From assembly GCF_014652555.1 (NCBI RefSeq), contig NZ_BMZA01000008.1:1-64000 (forward strand): DNA of 64,000 nucleotides, in the 5' to 3' direction. The DNA comes from Novosphingobium colocasiae (GTDB lineage: Bacteria > Pseudomonadota > Alphaproteobacteria > Sphingomonadales > Sphingomonadaceae). The notes beneath the pieces were generated by a model. That model was not told the origin of the DNA. It did not search any database and worked only from the letters and a program-made list of their open reading frames with translations. The position numbers and the translations under genes were made by a program. Of the stretch, positions 42,077 to 51,133 are shown piece after piece. How positions within the stretch are numbered: the stretch's first letter is position 1; each line of letters starts with the position of its first letter.

Positions 42077-42586
42077 ATGTCGACAACGGTATTTTACAGG
42101 GACGCGGTGATCGCGCGGGGCGATCCGCGCGGGTTTGCCGATACGATCCGGGCCTTGCAGCCCATTGCCCGCAGCAGCGACCTTCTGGCATTCGACGACG
42201 AGACCGGGCGGCAGGTGGACCTTGAGCTGGATGGTTCCGGCACCGCCGCCCGTTCGCGCGGGCGACCGGCGCTGGGCGTCGAATCGCGCGAGATATCGCT
42301 GCTGCCGCGCCACTGGGAATGGCTGTCGCGCCAGCCCGGCAGCGCCTCTGTCACCCTGCGCAAGATCGTCGAGGAAGCGATGCGCCGTGGCCGGACCGAG
42401 CGCGAGCGGCAGGATGCCGCCTATCGCTTCCTGACCGTGATCGCCGGTGACCGGCCCGGCTACGAAGAGGCCATCCGCGCGCTTTATGCCGGCGATCGCG
42501 AGAATTTCGACGCGCTGGCGATGCTGTGGCCCGATCCGATCGCCGATCACGCCCGCCTGCTGGCCTGGCCGGACGGACAGGCGTGA
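42077..42586 (+). CDS. DUF2239 family protein
   Basis: A 169-aa soluble protein of the DUF2239 family: VFYRDAVIARGDPRGFADTIRAL near the start, LLAFDDETGRQVDLELDGS, RGRPALGVESREISLLPRHWEWLSRQPGSASVTLRKIVEEAMRR, and RFLTVIAGDRPGYEEAIRALYAGD towards the end. Function unknown. The stop shares a base with the truB ATG (TGATG), so the two are coupled. Confidence 0.88.
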   Translation: MSTTVFYRDAVIARGDPRGFADTIRALQPIARSSDLLAFDDETGRQVDLELDGSGTAARSRGRPALGVESREISLLPRHWEWLSRQPGSASVTLRKIVEEAMRRGRTERERQDAAYRFLTVIAGDRPGYEEAIRALYAGDRENFDALAMLWPDPIADHARLLAWPDGQA

Positions 42587-43578
42587 TGCCGCACGGGTGG
42601 ATCATCCTCGACAAGCCGGTGGGGCTTGGCTCGACCCAAGCCGTGGCGGCGGTCAAGCGCAACCTGCGCGAGGCAGGCCATGGCAAGAAGGTCAAGGTCG
42701 GCCACGGCGGCACCCTCGATCCGCTGGCCTCGGGCGTGCTGCCCATTGCGCTGGGCGAGGCGACCAAGCTGACCGGCCGCATGCTCGATGCCAGCAAGAC
42801 CTACCTGTTCACGGTGCGCTTTGGCGAGGAGACCGACACCCTCGACCTGGAGGGCAAGGTCATCGCCACAAGCGCCGTACGGCCAACGTGGGAAATGTTG
42901 GACGCTGTGCTGCCGCGCTTCACCGGCCCGATCGAGCAGGTGCCGCCCGCCTATTCCGCGCTCAAGGTGGATGGCGAACGCGCCTATGATCTGGCGCGGG
43001 CCGGGCATGCAGTGGAACTGAAGGCGCGCAACGTGACGGTTTTTGCCCTGACCCCCCTCCCCTTCAGGGGAGGGGTCGGGGGTGGGGGTTCCCGTCCTCA
43101 AGCGTCGCTCAAGGGGGAGAGCCCCCTCCCCACCCCCTCCCCTGAAGGGGAAGCGCCTTTGGAGGAGATGACATTCGAGGCCCATGTCTCCAAGGGCACT
43201 TACGTCCGCAGCCTCGCGCGGGACATCGCGCAGGCGCTGGGGAGCTGCGGCACGGTGACGCTTCTGCGCCGCGTGGCTGCGGGGCCGTTCGCCTTGTCGA
43301 ACGCGATTTCGCTGGACAAATTGAACGAAATCGGCAAGGGCGCGCCGCTTGAGCACATACTATTGCCGCTGGAGGCGGGGCTGGACGACATCCCGGCCAT
43401 CGACCTCGATCCGGAGCAGGCAAGGGCGGTCCGACAGGGCCGCGTTCTTACCGGACAGGCCTTTGAAGACGGGCAATACTGGGCGCGCGAAGGATCGGTT
43501 CCGGTCGCGCTGGTAGAGCTTTCGGACGGTGACGTCCGCGTGGTCAGGGGCTTCAACCTCAACGATGTCGCGGAGTGA
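42586..43578 (+). CDS. truB: tRNA pseudouridine(55) synthase with an in-frame palindromic-element insertion
   Basis: TruB makes the universal pseudouridine 55 in the T loop of tRNAs. It is 330 aa. The catalytic Asp45 lies in [16 protein letters not shown]; also [36 protein letters not shown] and [13 protein letters not shown]. Between RNVTVFAL (about residue 154) and EEMTFEAHV (about 193) about 38 glycine/proline-rich residues are coded by a GC-rich inverted repeat (43051-43152), absent from ordinary TruB. The reading frame is kept, and the insertion is in a loop between the strand before it and the conserved VSKGTY block, so activity is probably retained. Overlaps the rpsO upstream region. 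Confidence 0.93.
   Translation: MPHGWIILDKPVGLGSTQAVAAVKRNLREAGHGKKVKVGHGGTLDPLASGVLPIALGEATKLTGRMLDASKTYLFTVRFGEETDTLDLEGKVIATSAVRPTWEMLDAVLPRFTGPIEQVPPAYSALKVDGERAYDLARAGHAVELKARNVTVFALTPLPFRGGVGGGGSRPQASLKGESPLPTPSPEGEAPLEEMTFEAHVSKGTYVRSLARDIAQALGSCGTVTLLRRVAAGPFALSNAISLDKLNEIGKGAPLEHILLPLEAGLDDIPAIDLDPEQARAVRQGRVLTGQAFEDGQYWAREGSVPVALVELSDGDVRVVRGFNLNDVAE
43051..43152. repeat. Palindromic repeat element inserted in truB
   Basis: The left arm starts CCCCTCCCCTTCAGGGG and the right arm ends CCCCTGAAGGGGAAG; they pair over about 28-30 bases with small mismatches. About 30 bases of loop (43092-43121) include a short AAGCGTCGCTCAAGG segment. In reading frame it gives [12 protein letters not shown] and TPSPEGEAP. 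It resembles dispersed GC-rich palindromes known between genes in alphaproteobacteria. Confidence 0.8.
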
Positions 43579-43583
43579 ATGAC

Positions 43584-43853
43584 ATGACGGTTACCGCCGA
43601 GAAGAAGCAGGATATCATTTCCGACAACGCCCGCCAGTCTGGTGACACGGGCAGCCCGGAAGTGCAGGTCGCGATCCTGACGGAGCGCATCAAGAACCTG
43701 ACCGAACACTTCAAGTCGCACCACAAGGACAACCACTCTCGTCGTGGCCTGCTGGCCATGGTGAACAAGCGTCGCTCGCTGCTCGACTACCTCAAGAAGA
43801 AGGATGTCGCGCGGTACAATGCGCTGATCCAGAAGCTTGGTCTGCGCAAGTGA
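43584..43853 (+). CDS. rpsO: 30S ribosomal protein S15
   Basis: S15 is 89 aa, binds 16S rRNA helices in the central domain and is often autoregulated. ATG 43584 gives [44 protein letters not shown], with the invariant [30 protein letters not shown] at 43575 would add three unneeded residues. It follows the truB stop by five bases, is followed by a strong terminator, and precedes pnp in the classical rpsO-pnp arrangement. Confidence 0.96.
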   Translation: MTVTAEKKQDIISDNARQSGDTGSPEVQVAILTERIKNLTEHFKSHHKDNHSRRGLLAMVNKRRSLLDYLKKKDVARYNALIQKLGLRK

Positions 43854-43863
43854 CGTGAACTTC

Positions 43864-43892
43864 GGCCCGCTTCGGCGGGCCGTTTAGTTTTT
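43864..43892 (+). terminator. Rho-independent terminator after rpsO
   Basis: GGCCCGC (43864-43870), loop TTCG, GCGGGCC (43875-43881), followed by GTTTAGTTTTT. A perfect seven-base stem with a stable tetraloop and a T-rich tail, 11 bases after the rpsO stop. Confidence 0.85.
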
Positions 43893-44023
43893 GAAAACGG
43901 AAAGATCGGCGCAATTCGGCGACGATCGGACCAGAGGGCCTGGAAGGCCCCGCACCGGACCGGGACGGTATCCCCGGCAGCAGACCCCGCCGGCAATAGG
44001 GCCCGCGGGCGAAGGAAACAGAT

Positions 44024-46327
44024 ATGTTCGACGTCAAGACAGTAAGCATGGAGTGGGGCGGAAAGACCCTCACCCTCGAAACCGGCCGCGTGGCCCGTCA
44101 GGCTGACGGCGCGGTCCTCGCCACTTATGGCGAAACCGTGGTGCTGTGCGCCGTGACCGCCGCCAAATCGGTCAAGGAAGGGCAGGATTTCTTCCCGCTC
44201 ACCGTCCACTACCAGGAAAAGTTCTCGGCCGCCGGGCGCATCCCGGGCGGCTTCTTCAAGCGCGAGCGCGGGGCGACCGAAAAGGAAACGCTGACCAGCC
44301 GCCTGATCGACCGTCCGGTCCGCCCGCTGTTCCCGGAAGGCTTCTACAACGAGATCAACTGCATCGCGCAGGTCCTGTCCTATGACGGCGAGACCGAGCC
44401 CGATGTCGTCGCGATGATCGCCGCCTCCGCCGCGCTCACCATCTCGGGCGTGCCGTTCATGGGCCCGATCGGCGCGTGCCGTGTCGGCTTCGTCGACGGC
44501 CAGTACACGCTCAACCCCAAGCAGGACGCCGCGCTCAAGGACGGCCGCCTCGATCTCGTCGTCGCCGCCACCGGCAGCGCCGTGATGATGGTGGAATCCG
44601 AAGCCAAGGAACTGACCGAGGAAGAGATGCTGGGTGCCGTCATGTTCGCGCATGACGAATGCCGCAAGGTCGTCAACCTCATCATCGATCTGGCCGAAAA
44701 GGCCGCCAAGGAACCTTGGGAGATCGACCTGTCGGACAACACCGCCGACATCAAGGCCAAGCTGAAGAAGGCCGTCGGCAAGGACGTCGCCGCCGCTTAC
44801 AAGCTGACCGACAAGTCGGCCCGCTCGAACGCGCTCAACGAAGCGCGTGCCAAGGCCAAGGCCGCGTTCGCCGACGAAACCCCGCAGACCCAGATGGTCG
44901 CTATCAAGACCATGAAGAAGGTCGAGGCGGACATCGTGCGCGGCGCCATCCTCAAGGACGGCACCCGGATCGACGGCCGCAAGCTCGATCAGGTCCGCCC
45001 GATCGAATCGATGGTCGGCTTCCTGCCCCGCACGCACGGTTCGGCCCTGTTCACGCGCGGTGAAACGCAGACCATCTGCACCACCACGCTGGGCACCAAG
45101 GACTCCGAGCAGATGATCGACGGCCTTGAAGGCCTGTCGTATTCGCCGTTTATGCTGCACTACAACTTCCCGCCCTACTCGGTCGGCGAAGTGGGCCGCT
45201 TCGGCGCGCCGGGCCGCCGCGAAGTCGGCCACGGCAAGCTGGCATGGCGCGCGCTGCACCCGGTGCTGCCCGCCCGCGAGGACTTCCCCTACACCATCCG
45301 CGTCCTTTCGGACGTGACCGAGTCGAACGGCTCGTCGTCGATGGCCACCGTCTGCGGCGGCTGCCTGTCGATGATGGATGCGGGCGTGCCGATCGAGCGT
45401 CCGGTCTCGGGCATCGCCATGGGCCTGATCCTCGAAGGTGACGACTTCGCCGTGCTGTCCGACATCCTGGGTGACGAAGATCACCTGGGTGACATGGACT
45501 TCAAGGTGGCCGGCACCGAAGCGGGCATCACGACGATGCAGATGGACATCAAGATCGCCGGCATCACCAAGGAAATCATGGGCAAGGCGCTCGAACAGGC
45601 GAAGGCCGGCCGCGCCCATATCCTGGGCGAGATGACCAAGGCGCTGGGCTCTGCCCGCACCGAGCTGTCCGCCCACGCCCCGCGCATCGAGACGATCCAG
45701 ATCGACAAGTCGAAGATCCGTGACGTCATCGGCACCGGCGGCAAGGTGATCCGCGAGATCGTGGCCGAAACCGGCGCCAAGGTCGACATCGACGACGAAG
45801 GCGTGATCAAGATCTCGTCCTCGGACATCGCCCAGATCGAAGCGGCCAAGAAGTGGATCCTCGGCATCGTCGAGGAAGCGGAAGTCGGCAAGATCTACGA
45901 CGGCAAGGTCGTCAACATCGTCGATTTCGGCGCGTTCGTGAACTTCATGGGCGGCAAGGACGGTCTCGTCCACGTCTCGGAAATGCGCAACGAGCGCGTC
46001 GAGAAGCCGACCGACGTCGTTTCCGAAGGCCAGGCCGTCAAGGTCAAGGTCCTCGAGATCGATCCGCGCGGCAAGGTTCGCCTGTCGATGCGCGTCGTCG
46101 ATCAGGAAACCGGTGCCGAGCTGGAAGACACCCGCCCGCCCCGCGAACCGCGTGAACCGCGCGGCGATCGTGGTGATCGCGGTGATCGTCGTGGCCCACG
46201 CCGCGACGGCGGCGGCGATCGTGGCCCGCGCGGCCCCCGCAACGACCGCGGCCCCCGCCGCGATCGCGACGGTGACAGCGGCGGTGGCGATCCCAACCAC
46301 ATGCCGGCCTTCCTCAAGGAAGACTGA
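44024..46327 (+). CDS. pnp: Polyribonucleotide nucleotidyltransferase (PNPase)
   Basis: Phosphorolytic 3'-to-5' exoribonuclease, trimeric, component of the degradosome. It is 767 aa. Two RNase PH cores are recognisable ([82 protein letters not shown] with active-site residues). A KH domain ([18 protein letters not shown] at about 563-580) and an S1 domain ([30 protein letters not shown]) follow. The C-terminal tail is a long Arg/Gly/Asp-rich run, as in other sphingomonads, likely to bind RNA or RNase E. Confidence 0.97.
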   Translation: MFDVKTVSMEWGGKTLTLETGRVARQADGAVLATYGETVVLCAVTAAKSVKEGQDFFPLTVHYQEKFSAAGRIPGGFFKRERGATEKETLTSRLIDRPVRPLFPEGFYNEINCIAQVLSYDGETEPDVVAMIAASAALTISGVPFMGPIGACRVGFVDGQYTLNPKQDAALKDGRLDLVVAATGSAVMMVESEAKELTEEEMLGAVMFAHDECRKVVNLIIDLAEKAAKEPWEIDLSDNTADIKAKLKKAVGKDVAAAYKLTDKSARSNALNEARAKAKAAFADETPQTQMVAIKTMKKVEADIVRGAILKDGTRIDGRKLDQVRPIESMVGFLPRTHGSALFTRGETQTICTTTLGTKDSEQMIDGLEGLSYSPFMLHYNFPPYSVGEVGRFGAPGRREVGHGKLAWRALHPVLPAREDFPYTIRVLSDVTESNGSSSMATVCGGCLSMMDAGVPIERPVSGIAMGLILEGDDFAVLSDILGDEDHLGDMDFKVAGTEAGITTMQMDIKIAGITKEIMGKALEQAKAGRAHILGEMTKALGSARTELSAHAPRIETIQIDKSKIRDVIGTGGKVIREIVAETGAKVDIDDEGVIKISSSDIAQIEAAKKWILGIVEEAEVGKIYDGKVVNIVDFGAFVNFMGGKDGLVHVSEMRNERVEKPTDVVSEGQAVKVKVLEIDPRGKVRLSMRVVDQETGAELEDTRPPREPREPRGDRGDRGDRRGPRRDGGGDRGPRGPRNDRGPRRDRDGDSGGGDPNHMPAFLKED

Positions 46328-46356
46328 TCGCGTCTTTCAGGGCGAACGAACAAGAG

Positions 46357-46385
46357 GGGTCGCGCTTCGGCGCGGCCCTTTTTTT
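46357..46385 (+). terminator. Rho-independent terminator after pnp
   Basis: GGGTCGCGC (46357-46365), TTCG loop, GCGCGGCCC (46370-46378; one G-T pair) and seven T residues (46379-46385), 30 bases downstream of the pnp stop. Confidence 0.88.
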
Positions 46386-46590
46386 GCGCGGGCGCATCTG
46401 GAACACCCCGGGACTGAACGGGCCTGACCGGACCGCTACATCGACAGCCGCCCTTCCGCATGCGGCGGCGGGCCACGCCGTCCCTTGGACGATCGGTAAT
46501 TAAAGTCGGATTTGGGAATATAGATGGATCGTAACGCCGTGATTTAAGCTGCGGGGAAAATTACAACAAACGGCTGAAGAGGATCCCCCG

Positions 46591-47799
46591 GTGATAGCGC
46601 GATCGCATGCCACCCTACGCCGATCGATGGCGGTTCGAGGTTTCTTTGCGCAGAATGTAGCATCCGGGTGCGCCTTCGGTGCGTTCGGCGTCACCGTCCT
46701 GCCCCTGCAGCAAAAGTTTCATGTCAGCCTTGCAACTGCGTCTTTGGGGCTGGCTCTCGCGGTGCTCGTCATCAGCCTCGCAAGTCCGCTGGTCGCAACC
46801 ATGATCAGCCGTTTCGGCTTGCGGCGAACCATGGCGACCGGGGTCGTCATATCGGGCCTCGGTTATGCACTGCTCGCTTTCGCCTCGAACATGCTGACCG
46901 TGCTGTTCGCCTATGCCCTGCCGATCGGCGCGGGGCTGGCGATGTTCGGCCCCTTTCCGGCCGCCGTTCTGGCAAGCAACTGGTTTCGCGAAAACCCCGG
47001 CCCGGCGCTCGGATTCGTCAATATACCTTTGTTCCTGGCGCTGATGCCCCTCGCAGGCCAGGCAGTCATCAGCCATTACGGCCTCACTTCTTTGTATATC
47101 ATCCTTGCTTCACTGCATCTTCTGGTCCTTCCGCTGGTCTTGGGCGTGAAAGAAGCGCCGGAAGATACGTCCACCGGGTCATCGGACGCAGCGAGCTCCG
47201 CTTCGATTACGACGAGGGGTGCGCTTGCCCGACCGCTTTTCTGGGTGATCGTGCTGGGTGCCGGCACGCTCAATGCCGCGGCGATCAGCGGGATGTCGCA
47301 CCTGTTCGCATTCGGTCTGGAAAAGGGCATTCCGGCGACACAGGCCGCCATCGTGATGTCGCTGCTGGGCGGTGCCAGCGTTATCGGATCGCTGCTGGTC
47401 GGCATGTTGTGCGGCCGGTTGGGCGCGTCCCGCACGCTGGCCCTCCTCGGCGCAGGATTTTCGGTGAGTTGGCTCGCGTTGCTTGTCGCACCCGAACTGG
47501 CATTCATGACGGCTGCCGCGATCGTGATCGGTGCCTGCACCGCCGGCGTTTTTCCCGCCACGAGCACGCTGTTCGGCATGTCCTTCGGCCAGGCTTCACT
47601 GGCGCGCGTGCTGGGTCTTTCGAGTCTTCTCATGGCACCCCTCACGGTCGCCCTCCCGCAGCTTGCGGGCGTGCTGCGCGATGCAACCGGAAGCTATGAT
47701 CTGGTGGCGGCGACGATCAGCGGCGGTTCGGCAGCCATCGCCATCGTTTTCCTCGTCGTGGCCAAAGTAACCGCGCCGCGCCTGGTGCCCGCTTCGTAA
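46591..47799 (+). CDS. MFS transporter
   Basis: A 402-aa major facilitator with 12 hydrophobic helices. The start is the GTG at 46591 after AGAGGA; a short basic leader comes before RGFFAQNVASGCAFGAFGVTVLPLQQ. The loop 2-3 motif appears as ATMISRFGLRRTMATG. Several prolines and glycines in ISGMSHLFAFGLEKG and GACTAGVFPATSTLFGMSFGQ are typical of the oxalate/formate (monocarboxylate-like) branch. Substrate unknown. Lies after the pnp terminator and converges with dnaE2. Confidence 0.87.
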   Translation: MIARSHATLRRSMAVRGFFAQNVASGCAFGAFGVTVLPLQQKFHVSLATASLGLALAVLVISLASPLVATMISRFGLRRTMATGVVISGLGYALLAFASNMLTVLFAYALPIGAGLAMFGPFPAAVLASNWFRENPGPALGFVNIPLFLALMPLAGQAVISHYGLTSLYIILASLHLLVLPLVLGVKEAPEDTSTGSSDAASSASITTRGALARPLFWVIVLGAGTLNAAAISGMSHLFAFGLEKGIPATQAAIVMSLLGGASVIGSLLVGMLCGRLGASRTLALLGAGFSVSWLALLVAPELAFMTAAAIVIGACTAGVFPATSTLFGMSFGQASLARVLGLSSLLMAPLTVALPQLAGVLRDATGSYDLVAATISGGSAAIAIVFLVVAKVTAPRLVPAS

Positions 47800-47899
47800 C
47801 GGGAGCGCATCAGGGCCCGCCGATGATTTCCTGCCTGGAGCCAAGCTGGCGAAGTCTGAATCATTCTCCGTTCGTGGTGCTGATTAAAGGCTAGATGCC

Positions 47900-50800
47900 C
47901 TAATGAAAATCGCGGGACCTGGGCAGGATGCGGACGTTGCGCGGGTGGCCGTGGCCGCGTGACCCCTGGGGATTGCGCACTTCGTCGCGATCGGTCACCC
48001 GCAGCGGCCGGCCGCCATCGGCCAGCGCATCGAGCATGGCGGTGCGATCGAGGATCCGCTCTGCGATCAGGTGGACCACGCCCTCCTTGCTCTTCTGGAT
48101 CTCCCCCTCGATCAGCATCAGCCGCGCCGCCATCACCGCGCGGCGTTGCCGTTCCAGATCGCGCGACCACAGGAGCGCGTTGACCACCCCGGTCTCGTCC
48201 TCGATGGTAATGAACACCGCGTTGCCCTTGCCCGGGCGCTGGCGGGTGAGGACCACCCCGGCGACGCGGACCTTGCGGCCATCGGGCGCGGCGTTGGCAT
48301 CGGCGCAGGTCAGCACGCCTTCGCGGGCCAGATCATCGCGCAGAAACTGCAGCGGATGGCCTTTGAGCGACAGGCGCGCGGTCTGGTAATCGGCCACCAC
48401 TTCCTCGCACGACGGCATCGTCGGCAGGCGCGCATCGGGTTCGCGCCCCAGTTCCGGCGCATCGGCAAAAGCGAACAGCGGCAGTTGCGCGGCCGGGGTG
48501 CGGCGCACTTCCCACAAGGCATCGCGCCGGGATGCTGCCAGCGCGCCGAAAGCATCCGCATCGGCCAGCTTGCGCAAGCCCGCAGGCGGCAGCGCGGCGC
48601 GCCGGGCGAGGTCTTCGGCCGAAACGAACGCACCGGCGCCGCGTGCCGCCATGATCGCTTCGCCCCAGCCTTGGCGAAACCCGTCGATCCGCGAAAAACC
48701 GAGGCGCAGCGCCGGCCACCCCCCGGCCGGCCCTTCCAGCGAACAGTCCCAATCACTGGCGTTCACATCGATCGCGCGCACATCGACGCCATGGTCCTGC
48801 GCATCGCGGACAAGCTGCGCGGGGGCATAGAAGCCCATCGGCTGGCTGTTCAGCAGGGCACAAGTGAACGCCGCCGGCTGGTGGCACTTGAGCCATGAGG
48901 ACACATAGGCGAGCCAGGCAAAGGCCTGGGCATGGCTTTCGGGAAAGCCGTATTCGCCAAAGCCCTTGATCTGTTCGTAGCAGCGCTCTGCAAAATCGCG
49001 CTGGTATCCGCGCCGGACCATGCCGTCGATCAGCAGGTCCTGGTAATTGTGTACCGTCCCGTGATGGCGGAACGTCGCCATCGCCCGGCGCAGGCCGTCC
49101 GCCTGCGGCGGGGTGAAACAGGCGGCGACGATGGCCAGCTTCATCGCCTGTTCCTGAAACAGCGGCACGCCCAGCGTCTTGCCCAGCACATCGCGCAGTT
49201 CACCGGGATTGTGCGGCGGCGCGGGGCTGGGAAAGATCAACGTTTCCTCACCGTTGCGCCGCCGCAGATAGGGGTGGACCATGCCGCCCTGGATCGGCCC
49301 GGGGCGGACGATCGCCACCTGGATGACCAGATCGTAAAGATTCCGAGGCTTCATGCGCGGCAGCATGGCGATCTGGGCCCGGCTTTCCACCTGGAAGGTA
49401 CCGATGCTGTCGCCCCGCCGCAGCATGGCATACGTGGCCTCATCCTCGCGCGGCACCGTGGCCAGCGCCCAATCGCCCAGCCCGTGCCGGCTGAGCAGAT
49501 CGAAGCTCTTGCGGATCGCGGTCAGCATGCCCAGCGCCAGCACATCCACCTTCATCAGGCCCAGCGCATCGATATCGTCCTTGTCCCATTCGATGAACGT
49601 GCGATCGGGCATCGCCCCGTTGTGGATCGGCACCAGTTCATCCAGCCGCGTCTCGGTGAGCACGAAGCCGCCGACATGCTGCGAGAGATGGCGCGGGAAT
49701 TCGAGCAACCGGTCGACCAGCGCCTTGAGCCGCGCCACCATCGGATTGGCCACATCCAGCCCGGCTTCGGCCAGCCGCTCCTCGGGCACGTCATCGCCCC
49801 AGTTGCCCCAGATGGTGGAGGCCAGCCGCGCGGTAACGTCATCGGTGAGGCCCAGCGCCTTGCCCACTTCGCGGATGGCGCTGCGCGGGCGGTAATGGAT
49901 CACGGTGGCGGCGATGCCGGCCCGTTCGCGGCCATAGCGCGCGTAGATATACTGCATGATCTCCTCGCGGCGCTCATGCTCGAAGTCCACGTCGATATCG
50001 GGCGGTTCGTTGCGCTGTTCGGACAGGAACCGCGTGAACAGCAGCTTCTCGCGCACCGGATCGATGGGCGTGATGCCGAGGAAATAGCAGACCAGCGAAT
50101 TGGCGGCGCTGCCCCGCCCCTGGCACAGGATCGGCGGATCGAGCGTGCGGGCATGGCGGACGATGTCATGGACGGTGAGGAAATAGCAGGCGTAGTTCTT
50201 GCTGCGGATCAGCCGGAACTCCTCATCCAGCACGGCGCGGTAAGCGGGCGGCAGGCCTTCGGGAAACCATGCCCGCCCGCCTTCGTGGACCAGATGTTCC
50301 AGCCAGTCCTGCGGCTGCCAGCCTTCGGGCACCGGTTCGTGCGGATATTCATAGCGCAGATCGTCGAGCGTGAAGGCGATTCGCGCCAGCAGATCGGTCC
50401 CCGCGGTCAGCGCTTCGGGGTAGGCACGGAACAGCCGCGCCATTTCGGCTGGGGATTTGAGATGGCGTTCGGCATTGGCCAGCAGGCGGCGGCCGGCGGC
50501 GGCGATCGTCGTCCCTTCGCGGATGCAGGTCTGCACATCGTGCAGCGGGCGGGCATCGGGATGATCGTACAGCGCATCGCAGGTGGCCAGCAGCGGCACG
50601 CCGCAGGCCGCGCCCAGCGCCTGCGCTTCGGCCAGTCGCCGGGCATCCGCACCGGCGCGCGGCATCGTCACCGCCAGCCACACCGCACCGGGCCGCGCCT
50701 GGGCCAGCCGTTCGAGCGGCGCCCGTTCGCGGCCGGTGACGATCAGCAGCAGATCATCGGCATGGTCCAGCAGATCGGCCAGGTGCAGCGTGCAATCGCC

Positions 50801-51133
50801 CTTGCTCGCGCGCAGGTTGCCCAGCGTCAGCAGGCGTGTCAGCCGCCCCCAGCCGTGGCGCGTGGCAGGGTAGGCGATCACGTCGGGGGTGCCGTCGGCA
50901 AACACCAGCCGCGCGCCCACCGCCAGGCGAAAGCCGCCCCCCGGCCCGCCGATGTCGCGCCAGGCCATGTGGGCGCGGACCACCCCGGCCACGGTGTTGC
51001 GATCGGCGATGCCCAGCCCCGCCATCCCCAGATGGTGCGCCTGGACGACCATCTGCGCCGGGTGCGAGGCCCCGCGCAGGAAGCTGTAATTGGTCGCCGC
51101 GATCAGTTCGGCAAAGGGCGGCGCGGCGGTCAT
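47900..51133 (-). CDS. dnaE2: Error-prone DNA polymerase DnaE2
   Basis: DnaE2, 1077 aa, is the catalytic polymerase of the SOS mutasome ImuA-ImuB-DnaE2. I use the ATG 51133 (MTAAPPFAELIAATNYSFLRGA), with the PHP domain at the N-terminus. The polymerase palm includes ILCQGRGSAANSLVCYFLGIT and NEPPDIDVDFEHERREEIMQYIYARYGRERAG; further on are HLSQHVGGFVLTETRLDELVPIHNGAMPDR and FPESHAQAFAWLAYVSSWLKCHQPAAFTCALLNSQPMGFY. The OB domain is near the end. The start overlaps the imuB stop by four bases, and the operon has a LexA box before imuA. Confidence 0.95.
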   Translation of the reverse strand: MTAAPPFAELIAATNYSFLRGASHPAQMVVQAHHLGMAGLGIADRNTVAGVVRAHMAWRDIGGPGGGFRLAVGARLVFADGTPDVIAYPATRHGWGRLTRLLTLGNLRASKGDCTLHLADLLDHADDLLLIVTGRERAPLERLAQARPGAVWLAVTMPRAGADARRLAEAQALGAACGVPLLATCDALYDHPDARPLHDVQTCIREGTTIAAAGRRLLANAERHLKSPAEMARLFRAYPEALTAGTDLLARIAFTLDDLRYEYPHEPVPEGWQPQDWLEHLVHEGGRAWFPEGLPPAYRAVLDEEFRLIRSKNYACYFLTVHDIVRHARTLDPPILCQGRGSAANSLVCYFLGITPIDPVREKLLFTRFLSEQRNEPPDIDVDFEHERREEIMQYIYARYGRERAGIAATVIHYRPRSAIREVGKALGLTDDVTARLASTIWGNWGDDVPEERLAEAGLDVANPMVARLKALVDRLLEFPRHLSQHVGGFVLTETRLDELVPIHNGAMPDRTFIEWDKDDIDALGLMKVDVLALGMLTAIRKSFDLLSRHGLGDWALATVPREDEATYAMLRRGDSIGTFQVESRAQIAMLPRMKPRNLYDLVIQVAIVRPGPIQGGMVHPYLRRRNGEETLIFPSPAPPHNPGELRDVLGKTLGVPLFQEQAMKLAIVAACFTPPQADGLRRAMATFRHHGTVHNYQDLLIDGMVRRGYQRDFAERCYEQIKGFGEYGFPESHAQAFAWLAYVSSWLKCHQPAAFTCALLNSQPMGFYAPAQLVRDAQDHGVDVRAIDVNASDWDCSLEGPAGGWPALRLGFSRIDGFRQGWGEAIMAARGAGAFVSAEDLARRAALPPAGLRKLADADAFGALAASRRDALWEVRRTPAAQLPLFAFADAPELGREPDARLPTMPSCEEVVADYQTARLSLKGHPLQFLRDDLAREGVLTCADANAAPDGRKVRVAGVVLTRQRPGKGNAVFITIEDETGVVNALLWSRDLERQRRAVMAARLMLIEGEIQKSKEGVVHLIAERILDRTAMLDALADGGRPLRVTDRDEVRNPQGSRGHGHPRNVRILPRSRDFH

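Noticed and set aside
43787..46300. 837-codon open frame antisense to pnp
   Set aside because: Histidine/aspartate-rich nonsense typical of reverse complements of pnp; no ribosome site.
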